A stretch of DNA of 64,000 nt, taken from assembly GCA_040381535.1 (NCBI GenBank), contig JBEIHF010000009.1:9430-73429 (forward strand). Direction: 5' to 3'. Positions 47,830 to 59,049 of the stretch are shown piece by piece (position 1 is the first letter of the stretch; every line of letters starts with the position of its first letter). The translations under genes and the position numbers were made by a program. The notes beneath the pieces are model-generated. The model had not been told where the DNA came from, searched no databases, and saw nothing but the letters and a program-made list of their open reading frames with translations. The stretch is from Micavibrio_A sp040381535. GTDB lineage: Bacteria > Pseudomonadota > Alphaproteobacteria > Micavibrionales > Micavibrionaceae.

Positions 47830-48228
47830 ATGGCCGCAGTGATAAAAAAAATCATGCTTAAACATTGTCTGATCATGGCCTTGGTTCTACTGGTTGCTGT
47901 TCCCGCGTTTGCCGAGGAAGTCGCCAAAACTCCCATCTTCTTCGAGGCCCTTTATGACGTGCCTGTCATGCCGGGGCTGGAGGAATTGAAGGATCAGGCC
48001 ATGCTGTTCGATAAACCCGATGGGCGCATAGCCTCGGTATTGGCGGCCTCCAAAAACCTCAACGCTACGGAAATAAGCCGTTTTTACGCGGAATCGCTAC
48101 CCCAACTGGGCTGGAAAAAAACGGCGGAAAATCAGTATGTTCGGGGGTCAGATACCCTAAAAATGGAGCTTTCGAAAAAACCACCTTTGACGGTGGTCCA
48201 TTTCACCCTTTCTCCGGCCAATCGTTAA
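47830..48228 (+). CDS. Secreted hypothetical protein
   Basis: 132 residues (or 124 from ATG 47854). Signal peptide around MLKHCLIMALVLLVAVPAFA, cut at AFA-EEV. The mature part has PGLEELKDQAMLFDKPDGRI and FYAESLPQLGWKKTAENQYV. The pattern of a short domain ending in a Gly-Trp-Lys segment recalls small periplasmic proteins, but I cannot name it. Precedes rpsT. Confidence 0.7.
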   Translation: MAAVIKKIMLKHCLIMALVLLVAVPAFAEEVAKTPIFFEALYDVPVMPGLEELKDQAMLFDKPDGRIASVLAASKNLNATEISRFYAESLPQLGWKKTAENQYVRGSDTLKMELSKKPPLTVVHFTLSPANR

Positions 48229-48252
48229 GGTTTTAGGGCGTTAATCTTTAAC

Positions 48253-48300
48253 TTGACAGTTTGACCCCTAGACGCGTAAAACAGCCCATCCTGTGGATAA
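48253..48300 (+). promoter_or_regulatory. Possible rpsT promoter with overlapping DnaA box
   Basis: TTGACA at 48253-48258 with TAAAAC 18 bases on. A perfect DnaA box (TGTGGATAA, the complement of TTATCCACA) follows at 48292-48300. Confidence 0.45.
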
Positions 48301-48375
48301 ATGATGTATCCCGCCGCCCCGAAAACGGGCGTGAAAACAAGAATTTGAACGATTTAGAGATAGAGAAAAAAGACC

Positions 48376-48642
48376 ATGGCAAATCACGCTTCTTCAAAGA
48401 AAAGAATTCGAACCAACGCGCGCAAGAATGAAATCAAGACCGCGCGCACGAGCCGTATCCGCACCTTCCTCAAAAGAGTTGAAGCTGCGATTGCCGGCGG
48501 CGATGCCAAAGCAGCCGAAGAAGCTTTCAAAGCGGTTCAGCCAGAGCTGGCACGTGGCGTAGCAAAAGATATCGTTCAGAAAAACACTGCGGCGCGCAAA
48601 ATTTCGCGTCTGTCCGCACGCATCAAAGCGCTTAAGAACTAA
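48376..48642 (+). CDS. rpsT: 30S ribosomal protein S20
   Basis: 88 residues: [20 protein letters not shown], then the long helical hairpin with [20 protein letters not shown] and [18 protein letters not shown]. Complete, normal length. Its location beside dnaA is common in alphaproteobacteria. Confidence 0.97.
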   Translation: MANHASSKKRIRTNARKNEIKTARTSRIRTFLKRVEAAIAGGDAKAAEEAFKAVQPELARGVAKDIVQKNTAARKISRLSARIKALKN

Positions 48643-49176
48643 TTCCTGACATAGCCATCAGGCTATGTCTCACAATACTCCCTCATTACATTGAAATATG
48701 AATTGGTTGGCCGCAAGAAACTATCTCTTGCGGCTACAAAACTATTAGCGCACTCTGTCAATGGTTAAATTATTTCTTTTTTTGATGTTCCCCATTTTTT
48801 CCGCTTGTGGACTAAAAAAAATAGTTTTAGGGTCTGTGAATAAGCAATCAAAAAACCCCTGTGAACAACATAGGGATCTAGCTGAAGCGGTGGTGGTGTA
48901 GAACACATTCGTACCGTTCTCCGGCAGTATCAGAGGACCTAATCACTACCCCCGCATAGGGACAAGAGTTGGAGTTTAAAAAGGGGTTTTTAAAACCGTC
49001 GCTATACTTCCGTATAAGAGACAGTGTTTCGGGGACCAAACCTTGATATTTATCGCCGATTTGAATAGATCTAACTGTAAAACACCATTTTTACAGAAGA
49101 CATTTTCGCGTCTTCGATCTCTCACGCCGGCTTGGTTTGAATAATTAGTTACCAATTTTGTGGAGATAATAAAAAT
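48643..49176. other. rpsT-dnaA intergenic region, candidate replication-origin or DnaA-control region
   Basis: 534 bases before dnaA. Two perfect nine-base hairpins occur: GACATAGCC/GGCTATGTC (48649-48670) and GCCGCAAGA/TCTTGCGGC (about 48702-48736). DnaA-box-like sites are TGTGAATAA (48835-48843, fits TTATNCACA), TGTGAACAA (48860-48868, one mismatch) and the weaker TGTGGACTA (48806-48814). An AT-rich stretch lies around 48764-48800. This could be oriC or only the autoregulated dnaA promoter; in several alphaproteobacteria oriC lies elsewhere. Confidence 0.4.
48761..48901 (+). CDS. Possible small lipoprotein
   Basis: A 46-codon frame: MVKLFLFLMFPIFSACGLKK, then KQSKNPCEQHRDLAEAVVV, stop TAG. 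The start looks like a lipoprotein signal peptide with lipobox FSAC. No clear ribosome site. It overlaps the DnaA-box-like sites. After the TAG the frame stays open for 13 codons (EHIRTVLRQYQRT). Weak. Confidence 0.3.
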   Translation: MVKLFLFLMFPIFSACGLKKIVLGSVNKQSKNPCEQHRDLAEAVVV

Positions 49177-50604
49177 ATGTCTGAATTCTCGGGTCAATCA
49201 ACCAACGTAAAGCCTTTTAAAACGGAATCCTTCGCGCCTACGCCTGAAGTGCTGGCTGCGTGGACGGCCGTCTATAAGGAACTGCGTGATGAGTTTGGTG
49301 AAGCCGTTTACCGCAGCTGGCTGAAGCCTCTGACCCTGCAGGCCTACTATCACGGTACGCTCGAAGTGTCCGTTCCCACGCGTTTTATGCGCGACTGGAT
49401 TCAAACGCATTATTCCAAACGTATTCTGGAGATGGCCTCCACCAAATATGACGATATCAAACGCCTCGAAGTTGTGGTCGTGCAAAGCGCGCAGCAAGCT
49501 TCTGATGCCGCTGAAGATGAAAAGAAAGCCAAAGGCAACGATAACGGCACCAAAACCGTTACGATGGAAGACCCCTTTGATTTGGCTTCTCCGCTTGATG
49601 CCCGTTACTCGTTCGATTCTTTTATCGTTGGCAAACCCAATGCACTCGCACACGCCGCTGCCCGCCGCGTGGTCGAAAGCGCCTCCGTTCCCTTCAACCC
49701 ACTCTTTATATATGGCGGCGTCGGTCTTGGAAAAACCCACCTGATGCATGCCATCGCTTGGGCGCTGAAAGAACAGAACCCCAACAAGCGCGTGATGTAT
49801 TTATCAGCCGAAAAATTTATGTACCAGTTCGTGCGAGCAATACGCTCCAACGACACGATGGCGTTCAAGGAATTCTTCCGCTCGGTAGACGTACTGATGA
49901 TCGATGACATCCAGTTCATTTCCGGCAAGGAATCTACCCAAGAAGAATTCTTCCATACTTTCAACGCGCTGGTCGATCAAAACAAGCAAATTATCATCTC
50001 TGCCGATAAGGCACCGTCGGATCTGATGGGTATAGATGAACGCCTTCGTTCTCGTCTCGCATGGGGTTTGGTGGCGGACATTCAACCGTCTACCTATGAA
50101 TTGCGCCTTGGCATTTTGCAGGCAAAACGCAAGCAATTAAACGCTAATGTGCCCGAGCCGGTTCTTGAATTCCTCGCACTCAAAGTCACCAGCAACATCC
50201 GCGAACTCGAAGGCGCATTGAACCGCATCGTCGCGCATTCCGATGTAGCCAAACAAGCGATCACGTTGGAATCCACGCAAGAAGTCCTGCAGGATTTGTT
50301 GCGCTCACATGACCGCCGCATCACCATCGACGAGATACAACGCAAAGTGGCTGAACACTACAATATTCGTCTGGCCGACATGCACTCCGCACGCCGTTCA
50401 CGCAATGTTGCGCGTCCCCGTCAGGTTGCGATGTTCCTTGCCAAACAATTGACTGCACGCAGCTTGCCCGAAATCGGACGCAAATTTGGTGGACGCGACC
50501 ACACGACCGTTATGCACGCTGTGCGCAAAGTCGAAGAGCTGGTCGTTGAGGATGTGTCGTTCGCACAGGACGTAGAAGTCATCAAACGCGCCCTTACCGG
50601 CTGA
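49177..50604 (+). CDS. dnaA: Chromosomal replication initiator DnaA
   Basis: 475 residues. Domain I at residues 10-90 (WTAVYKELRDEFGEAVYRSW), a short linker, the AAA+ domain with GGVGLGKTHL and DVLMIDDIQF, the initiator-specific Arg finger region LAWGLVADIQP, and the DNA-binding domain ending with GRKFGGRDHTTVMHAVRKVE. GGAG at about 49162 precedes the ATG. It opens oriC and regulates its own promoter. Confidence 0.98.
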   Translation: MSEFSGQSTNVKPFKTESFAPTPEVLAAWTAVYKELRDEFGEAVYRSWLKPLTLQAYYHGTLEVSVPTRFMRDWIQTHYSKRILEMASTKYDDIKRLEVVVVQSAQQASDAAEDEKKAKGNDNGTKTVTMEDPFDLASPLDARYSFDSFIVGKPNALAHAAARRVVESASVPFNPLFIYGGVGLGKTHLMHAIAWALKEQNPNKRVMYLSAEKFMYQFVRAIRSNDTMAFKEFFRSVDVLMIDDIQFISGKESTQEEFFHTFNALVDQNKQIIISADKAPSDLMGIDERLRSRLAWGLVADIQPSTYELRLGILQAKRKQLNANVPEPVLEFLALKVTSNIRELEGALNRIVAHSDVAKQAITLESTQEVLQDLLRSHDRRITIDEIQRKVAEHYNIRLADMHSARRSRNVARPRQVAMFLAKQLTARSLPEIGRKFGGRDHTTVMHAVRKVEELVVEDVSFAQDVEVIKRALTG

Positions 50605-50628
50605 TGTGCTTGCTGCAAAAGGAAAAAG

Positions 50629-50656
50629 AAAAAGGGCCGCTTATGGGCCCTTTTTT
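50629..50656 (+). terminator. Rho-independent terminator after dnaA
   Basis: AAAAGGGCC and GGCCCTTTTTT form the stem, 25 bases past the dnaA stop. Confidence 0.85.
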
Positions 50657-50661
50657 GTGTC

Positions 50662-51531
50662 TTACATGATGATTAATTGCTGTGACTGTATAGTCTGAAC
50701 AGGTTTTGGTTCTTTGGATGAATTTAATATCTGTTGCAAGAAGCAATGGTTTTCTACGATGCCCAGATCATCGAGCAAGCAAGAAAAACCTAGATAGAAT
50801 TTCCATGCCGGCACCTGTTTCAAATCGCGTTCGATGCGCGCAATATCATTTTCGTCGCGGGAAAATTGCAATACCCATTCGCGAATATGCGTGAGCATGG
50901 CTTCGGGGTGATAGCCAAGCAGAACCGCTTTGCCGTTTGCGCCCACAGGCACGCCGATCCCCATGGTGATAGGCTGGTCGGTTGACGGGGTCTTAAGTGT
51001 CACCAGTCTTTGCGCGTTGTGGGTGGAATGAGATAAATCGAAATGAGGGCCACCCCAATAAAGCGCGGGGAAATCAATGCCGTATTTTTCGTGATGAAAC
51101 ATGGCGACCTGCGCGGAATTGCTAAGGCCCGTATACAGAGCAGGCGCGATAGGCAATGAACCGCGCGCCACACCATTAAAGAATCCAAATCCGTCACTGG
51201 TTTTATGGACGTCCTTCCCCAGAAAATCGATCTGGGATGCGCCTGCATAAGCGCCTTTACAGATTCCGAGATAGGCTTTATGGGAGGCGAAATCACGGAT
51301 GGCTTCACGGCCGTACAAAGTAAGTTTTTCTTTAAGCAAAGTAAATTCACCGCCACCAAAAACCAGAAGACTCCCGTCTTTTTGCCATGGCGCATTCGGT
51401 GTGTTCAGATCCTGTTGACCCAATGTTTTAATGGGGATTCCGTGCTGATACAGCGCCATCGAAAACATAAACCGCAGAATTTTGGCGTTCATCTGCGATG
51501 CGCCATAGCCATTGTAAATATAGACCGTCAT
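50662..51531 (-). CDS. BPL_N-domain glutamine amidotransferase-like protein (1)
   Basis: 289 residues, class I amidotransferase-like fold of the type found at the N-terminus of yeast biotin-protein ligase (BPL_N). The nucleophile elbow is YLGICKGAYAG, the FGGGEFT block lies before it and the His-Glu pair is in LLGYHPEA. A C-terminal helical extension follows. There is no ligase domain, so it is not a biotin ligase; its substrate is unknown. It lies one base downstream of a paralogue. Confidence 0.75.
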   Translation of the reverse strand: MTVYIYNGYGASQMNAKILRFMFSMALYQHGIPIKTLGQQDLNTPNAPWQKDGSLLVFGGGEFTLLKEKLTLYGREAIRDFASHKAYLGICKGAYAGASQIDFLGKDVHKTSDGFGFFNGVARGSLPIAPALYTGLSNSAQVAMFHHEKYGIDFPALYWGGPHFDLSHSTHNAQRLVTLKTPSTDQPITMGIGVPVGANGKAVLLGYHPEAMLTHIREWVLQFSRDENDIARIERDLKQVPAWKFYLGFSCLLDDLGIVENHCFLQQILNSSKEPKPVQTIQSQQLIIM

Positions 51532-51532
51532 T

Positions 51533-52240
51533 TTATTCTTTCACGCTAAGGAGAAATTTTTTCCAGTTGAAGGGTGGAGCGTAACGGAGTTTGTCTGCAA
51601 GTTCCAAAGCTATTTGTTTTTCGGAATCGTCATTCGGAGGGTAGTTTTTCAGGTTTTTTGCGGTTACCTCGAAATGCACGCCGCTCAATATTGCCGCACC
51701 TTTACCGACCTTCTGGCGCACGATGGCAGGCAGGTTCAGGCCATCGTAATGCCCAATGGTATCCGCGCCGCTTTGAAAATATGGCCCCCCGAAATATAAG
51801 ACGGGAATGCCATTTACTTTTGTTATCGCCGTGCTCGATAAATGATTGTTATACGGTGCGGCGAGGCCAGGGATAGAGCCGATCGCGGTGCCTTGTATAA
51901 AAGCAAGTTCTCGCGGTTGGCAAATTTCATCTTCCCGGCCTTTGTGAAACTCGATGGTAGAAGAGCCGTAATAAGCGCCCCCGCAAATGCCCAGATATAT
52001 GCCGCCCTTTTCGACAAAGGCGCGGATATTGGCATTGCCAATACCGTTCAATTTGCGGCAATACGGAAGGTCTGGGCCACCCGGCATGACAAAAACATCC
52101 GCGCTTTGGAATATATCGTTTTGCTGAACAGTTTTAGCGTCCGCAAGCGTGACATGGTCGTTTTGAAAAAATTCCTGCAGGCAGACCAGGCCGAAGTCCC
52201 AGACCCCTTCATCTTGATATATGACAATATTTTGCGCCAT
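51533..52240 (-). CDS. BPL_N-domain glutamine amidotransferase-like protein (2)
   Basis: 235 residues, the same fold: IVIYQDEGVWDFGLVCLQEF, VFVMPGGPDLPYCRKL, nucleophile elbow YLGICGGAYYGSSTIEF and His-Glu in SGVHFEVT. It is the first gene of a two-gene reverse-strand operon between dnaA and dnaN, an unusual location. The two copies are diverged and so probably have different partners rather than being a recent duplication. Confidence 0.75.
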   Translation of the reverse strand: MAQNIVIYQDEGVWDFGLVCLQEFFQNDHVTLADAKTVQQNDIFQSADVFVMPGGPDLPYCRKLNGIGNANIRAFVEKGGIYLGICGGAYYGSSTIEFHKGREDEICQPRELAFIQGTAIGSIPGLAAPYNNHLSSTAITKVNGIPVLYFGGPYFQSGADTIGHYDGLNLPAIVRQKVGKGAAILSGVHFEVTAKNLKNYPPNDDSEKQIALELADKLRYAPPFNWKKFLLSVKE

Positions 52241-52330
52241 GGCAGGGGGACATTACGAGATAGGAAAACGCATGTCCAGAGAGGGGTAAAAATGCCCTGT
52301 AGAACATGGTAAAAACCCCTTGAAAACCGC

Positions 52331-52358
52331 TTGGCAGGGCCGTTTGCCGTGCTATAGT
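52331..52358 (+). promoter_or_regulatory. Sigma-70-type promoter of dnaN
   Basis: TTGGCA (52331-52336), 16 bases, TATAGT (52353-52358), 60 bases before the dnaN start. Confidence 0.6.
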
Positions 52359-52418
52359 CGAATCACTCACACAAATACGATATGTAATTGCTGAACGCCC
52401 CTTGGGAAGGTTATTTTT

Positions 52419-53534
52419 ATGAAGATCACGATTGACCGCGCCGCGCTGATGAGAGCCCTGAACCATGTTCAGAGCGCCGTAGAACGCAGAACGACTATTC
52501 CGATCCTTTCCAATGTGCTCCTGAAGGCCGAAGATGGCGTGCTTAACCTCGCCACAACAGACATGGATCTGGAGATCAACGAAGCCGTCGCCGCGAATGT
52601 GGACAAGGCAGGATCGACCACCGCACCCGCATCGACGCTTTTCGACATCGTGAAAAAACTTCCCGAAGACGCCGCCGTTGTTCTGGAACTCGATCCTTCG
52701 GGCAACCAGATGACCGTCAAAGCCGGCCGCTCGAATTTTCGCCTCGCTTGTCTTCCTGTCGCGGACTTTCCCGAAATCGGCCAAGGCAAATTGCCTGCAA
52801 CCTTTTCTATCCCCGCAAACGAATTGCGTAACCTGATCGACCGCACGAAATTCGCGATGTCGACGGAAGAAACGCGTTACTATCTGAACGGGATTTATCT
52901 GCACGCTGCCGACAATGATGGCGTAGATGTATTGCGCGCCGTTGCAACCGACGGTCACCGCCTTGCACGCTTTGAAATGCCACTACCCGAAGGCGCGGCT
53001 GGTATGCCTGGAATTATCATTCCCCGCAAAACGGTGGGTGAGTTACGTAAGCTGGTGGAAGAAGCAGGCGATTCCATTCAAGTCTCACTTTCGGAGACGA
53101 AAATCCGTTTCACGTTCGACCACATCGTTCTGACGAGCAAACTCATTGACGGCACTTTCCCTGATTACCAGCGCGTTATCCCGAAAGGTAACGACAAGAT
53201 TGTGGAAGTAAACCCCAAGGCTTTCTCCCGCGCCATCGACCGCGTATCGACGATCTCCGACGGTAAATCCCGCGCCGTGAAAATCTCGCTGAACGGCAAG
53301 ACGATGACATTGTCTGCGAACTCGCCCGAGGCGGGTTCCGCCACCGAAGATCTCGAAATCAACGGTAATGACAACATGGAAATCGGCTTTAACGCCCGTT
53401 ATCTTTTGGACATCACACAGCAGATCGAAGGCGATGGATGCCGTCTGACGCTAGCGGATTCTGCTTCTCCGACCATCATTCAGGATGCGGGCGATGCTTC
53501 CGCGCTCTATGTTCTTATGCCGCTGCGTGTGTAA
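52419..53534 (+). CDS. dnaN: DNA polymerase III beta sliding clamp
   Basis: 371 residues, three similar clamp domains: MKITIDRAALMRALNHVQSA, LACLPVADFPEIG, RYYLNGIYLHA, VATDGHRLA and the C-terminal YVLMPLRV. A homodimer encircles DNA and tethers polymerase III and repair factors. It has its own promoter because two reverse-strand genes separate it from dnaA. Confidence 0.98.
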   Translation: MKITIDRAALMRALNHVQSAVERRTTIPILSNVLLKAEDGVLNLATTDMDLEINEAVAANVDKAGSTTAPASTLFDIVKKLPEDAAVVLELDPSGNQMTVKAGRSNFRLACLPVADFPEIGQGKLPATFSIPANELRNLIDRTKFAMSTEETRYYLNGIYLHAADNDGVDVLRAVATDGHRLARFEMPLPEGAAGMPGIIIPRKTVGELRKLVEEAGDSIQVSLSETKIRFTFDHIVLTSKLIDGTFPDYQRVIPKGNDKIVEVNPKAFSRAIDRVSTISDGKSRAVKISLNGKTMTLSANSPEAGSATEDLEINGNDNMEIGFNARYLLDITQQIEGDGCRLTLADSASPTIIQDAGDASALYVLMPLRV

Positions 53535-53556
53535 TAAACCCCGTGAACTAATTCAT

Positions 53557-53585
53557 ATAAGGGGGCGTTGGCCCCCTTATTCTTT
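53557..53585 (+). terminator. Rho-independent terminator between dnaN and recF
   Basis: ATAAGGGGGC/GCCCCCTTAT, ten perfect pairs around GTTG, then TTCTTT. Confidence 0.8.
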
Positions 53586-53598
53586 GGTAAGATAGAGT

Positions 53599-54723
53599 AT
53601 GTCCTTTGTTCAAACACTACAGCTCCACAATTTCCGCAGCTATGACACCGCGCGGATGGAAGAATTGCATTCGGGGCTGATCGTGCTCTGTGGCCCCAAC
53701 GGTGCGGGCAAAACCAATGTGTTGGAGGCCGTGTCGTTATTGACCCCGGGGCGCGGATTACGTTCTGCTGCGAATGAGGAAATCCAAAAGAAGGACGCCT
53801 CAACAGCATGGGCAATTGCATCGAACGTTGAAACGGGCGGCGCATCCGTGCAGATTGGCACAGGCCTTGATGCTTCTGCCAATAAGCGTGCGGTCCGCAT
53901 CAACGGCGTTCCCGTGAAAACTCAGATGGCGTTATCCGATTATATGTCCTGTGTTTGGCTTACGCCGCAGATGGATAGATTGTTTCTGGATACGGCGGGC
54001 GGGCGCAGACGTTTTTTCGACAAGCTCATTTTTGCCTTCGATTCCGGCCATGCAGGGCGGGTGACGCGCTACGAAAATGCCATGGCGCAAAGATCAAAAT
54101 TGCTTCGCGAAGAAAAGAACGACGATGTCTGGCTGAAATCTTTGGAATCACAAATGGCGGAAACTGGTATCGCCATCGCCGCCGCTAGGCTGGATTTTGT
54201 TGTCCGTTTACAGCGCGCTTGTGATATGGCCCCGCAAAACGAGGAAAACTTCTTTCCACGCGCCCATCTGGCATTATCGGGAACAGTCGAGGAATTGCTT
54301 GCCCGCACGCCCGCACTGGAGGTGGAGGAGATGTTTGCTTATCAGCTACGCCAATCCCGCGCCAAGGACGCTGAAACCGGAGGCGCCGCAACGGGCCCGC
54401 ACAAAGGCGATTTGCTCGTGCGTTTTGCCGCCAAGGACATGGCTGCGGATCAATGTTCCACGGGCGAACAAAAAGCGCTTCTGATCGGTATTATCCTTGC
54501 CCACGCGCGTCTGATGCGCTCTGAGCGCGGAATGCCGCCCGTTTTGCTTCTGGACGAGGTTGCCGCGCATCTGGATGAACATCGCCGCGCCACTTTGTTC
54601 GATTTGTTGCAGGATCTGGGCGGTCAGGTATGGATGACGGGCACCGATGAATCCCTCTTTTCCGCCGCCAGAAAAAGAGCCCAGTTTTGGGGCGTAAATC
54701 GGGGCGAAATTACCAATAAATAA
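53599..54723 (+). CDS. recF: Recombination protein RecF
   Basis: 374 residues. VQTLQLHNFRSYDTARMEEL opens the ABC-type ATPase head; Walker A is GPNGAGKTNVLEA, the signature region is DQCSTGEQKALLI, and Walker B is PVLLLDEVAAHLDE. RecF helps load RecA at gaps with RecO and RecR. Gene order dnaN-recF-gyrB is widely conserved. Confidence 0.96.
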   Translation: MSFVQTLQLHNFRSYDTARMEELHSGLIVLCGPNGAGKTNVLEAVSLLTPGRGLRSAANEEIQKKDASTAWAIASNVETGGASVQIGTGLDASANKRAVRINGVPVKTQMALSDYMSCVWLTPQMDRLFLDTAGGRRRFFDKLIFAFDSGHAGRVTRYENAMAQRSKLLREEKNDDVWLKSLESQMAETGIAIAAARLDFVVRLQRACDMAPQNEENFFPRAHLALSGTVEELLARTPALEVEEMFAYQLRQSRAKDAETGGAATGPHKGDLLVRFAAKDMAADQCSTGEQKALLIGIILAHARLMRSERGMPPVLLLDEVAAHLDEHRRATLFDLLQDLGGQVWMTGTDESLFSAARKRAQFWGVNRGEITNK

Positions 54724-54741
54724 CAGGGAGTTATCCACGGA

Positions 54742-54770
54742 AAAATCGCCCCTGAAAATGGCGGTTTTTT
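54742..54770 (+). terminator. Rho-independent terminator between recF and gyrB
   Basis: AAATCGCC and GGCGGTTT (one G-U) form a stem followed by TTTTTT. A DnaA-box-like TTATCCACG lies just before it (54731-54739), and a TATAAA that could be the gyrB -10 element is at 54795. Confidence 0.7.
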
Positions 54771-54811
54771 GCTGTTTTTTGGTGGTGTGCGTGCTATAAA
54801 AATCTCTCTAA

Positions 54812-57286
<2,475 letters not shown>

Positions 57287-57291
57287 GGTTT

Positions 57292-59049
57292 ATGAGTTCT
57301 CTTACACAAAAATTGTCCGATATAGTCGGATCGTCTTTTGAATCCCAAGGATTGGATAAATCTTTTGGGCAGGTCAGAGTCGCCGATCGCCCTGATCTGG
57401 CACATTTTCAGTGCAACGGAGCTATGGCGGCCAGCAAGGCGGCGAAGAAGAACCCGCGTGAAGTGGCGACAGCCGTAGTCACGGAGTTATCGGAAAATTC
57501 ATTTTTTTCTAAAGTAGATATAGCCGGGCCGGGTTTTATCAATCTGAATGTCACGGATGAATATCTTTCCGCATATCTGAAAGAAACGGGAGCTGACGAG
57601 CGTCTGGGCGTAACCATTATTGGTCATAACGAAACTGTTGTATTGGATTATGGCGGCCCGAATATTGCCAAACCAATGCATGTTGCTCACTTACGCTCCG
57701 CCGTGATCGGTGATTCCATTCGCAGGATCATGCAATTCGTCGGGTATAAAACTCTTGGCGATGTGCATATGGGTGATTGGGGCACGCATCTGGGCCTTCT
57801 CATTTCCGACTATCTGCGCAACGGCGAGGAAAGCACGGTTTTGAATGTGCGCCTAGATGATGAATCCATGGTTATGGCGTTGTTCGAAGACATGGGTACA
57901 CGTTATCCCAAAGCATCTGCTGCATCGAAAGAAGACGAGAATTTGCGCGCCGAAGCTTTGGCCGCGACGTTGAAGCTCCAGAATGGCGAAGAGCCTTATA
58001 AAGCGATCTGGAAAAAAATCCGTGAAGTGTCCGTTTTGGGCATGAAACGCAATTATGATGCCCTCGGCGTTCATTTCGATCTGTGGAAGGGCGAGGCCGA
58101 TGTAAATGACTACATCGCGCAGATGGTAAAAGATTTGCAGAGTAAGCATGTCGCGGTGGAAAGCGATGGCGCCTGGGTTGTTCCGGTTTCGGAAGAATCC
58201 GACAAAAAAGAATATCCGCCGTTGATCCTTTACAAGCGCGATGGCGCTGTCATGTACGGTACGACGGATATGGCAACGATTGTCGAGCGGATGAAGCTTT
58301 ATAATCCAACTAAAATTATTTATATGGTTGACCAACGTCAGGGCCTGCATTTCGAACAATTGTTTCGCGCGGCGCGCAAAGGTGGGTTGGTTTCGAACGA
58401 TATCGAATTGACCCATGCTGGCTTTGGGACTATGAACGGGCCTGATGGCAAGCCTTTTAAGACCCGCGCTGGCGGCGTTATGCGCCTCGATGATCTGATT
58501 TCTATGGCCGAAGAAAAAGCCAAGGCGCGTATGGAAGAGGCTCATCTGGCCGAAGATATGCAAGCGACAGAAAAAGCCGATGTGGCCCACAAGGTTGCCA
58601 TCGCCGCCATCAAATTCGCAGATTTGCAGAATTCACGCGTGGCGGATTATGTGTTTGACATCGACAAGCTTACGAGCTTCGAAGGCAAGACGGGTCCGTA
58701 TCTGCTTTATCAGGCGGTGCGGATCAAATCGCTGCTGCGCAAGGCAGAATACGATGTTTCCAAATCATCACCGTTGCAATTGGAAGATGTGGATCGCCCG
58801 TTGGCATTGCTTTTGACTGAATTGCCCGATTCCATTGAAGGCGCGGTAAAGAATTACTTCCCGCATCATTTGTGCGATTACGCCTATCGCCTGGCGCAGG
58901 CATTCAGTTCTTTCTATGGCAACTGTCATATTCTGTCGGAAGAAAACAAAGCCCTGCGTGAGAGCCGTTTGTCGCTTTGCGCGCAAACCTACCGCCAGCT
59001 GGAGCTTACGCTCGGCCTTCTCGGCATCGACATTCCGGAACGTATGTAA
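57292..59049 (+). CDS. argS: Arginyl-tRNA synthetase
   Basis: 585 residues. Add-1 N-terminal domain, class I signature KPMHVAHLRSAVIGDSIRR (HIGH-like), the ArgRS-type KMSKS replacement FKTRAGGVMRLDDL, and the C-terminal anticodon-binding helical domain ending AQTYRQLELTLGLLGIDIPE. Charges tRNA-Arg. It starts five bases after gyrB and is likely co-transcribed. Confidence 0.97.
   Translation: MSSLTQKLSDIVGSSFESQGLDKSFGQVRVADRPDLAHFQCNGAMAASKAAKKNPREVATAVVTELSENSFFSKVDIAGPGFINLNVTDEYLSAYLKETGADERLGVTIIGHNETVVLDYGGPNIAKPMHVAHLRSAVIGDSIRRIMQFVGYKTLGDVHMGDWGTHLGLLISDYLRNGEESTVLNVRLDDESMVMALFEDMGTRYPKASAASKEDENLRAEALAATLKLQNGEEPYKAIWKKIREVSVLGMKRNYDALGVHFDLWKGEADVNDYIAQMVKDLQSKHVAVESDGAWVVPVSEESDKKEYPPLILYKRDGAVMYGTTDMATIVERMKLYNPTKIIYMVDQRQGLHFEQLFRAARKGGLVSNDIELTHAGFGTMNGPDGKPFKTRAGGVMRLDDLISMAEEKAKARMEEAHLAEDMQATEKADVAHKVAIAAIKFADLQNSRVADYVFDIDKLTSFEGKTGPYLLYQAVRIKSLLRKAEYDVSKSSPLQLEDVDRPLALLLTELPDSIEGAVKNYFPHHLCDYAYRLAQAFSSFYGNCHILSEENKALRESRLSLCAQTYRQLELTLGLLGIDIPERM

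Noticed and set aside
50662..52240. Biotin-protein ligase
   Set aside because: Only the BPL_N amidotransferase-like domain is present; the biotinyl-ligase GRGRxG motif is absent.
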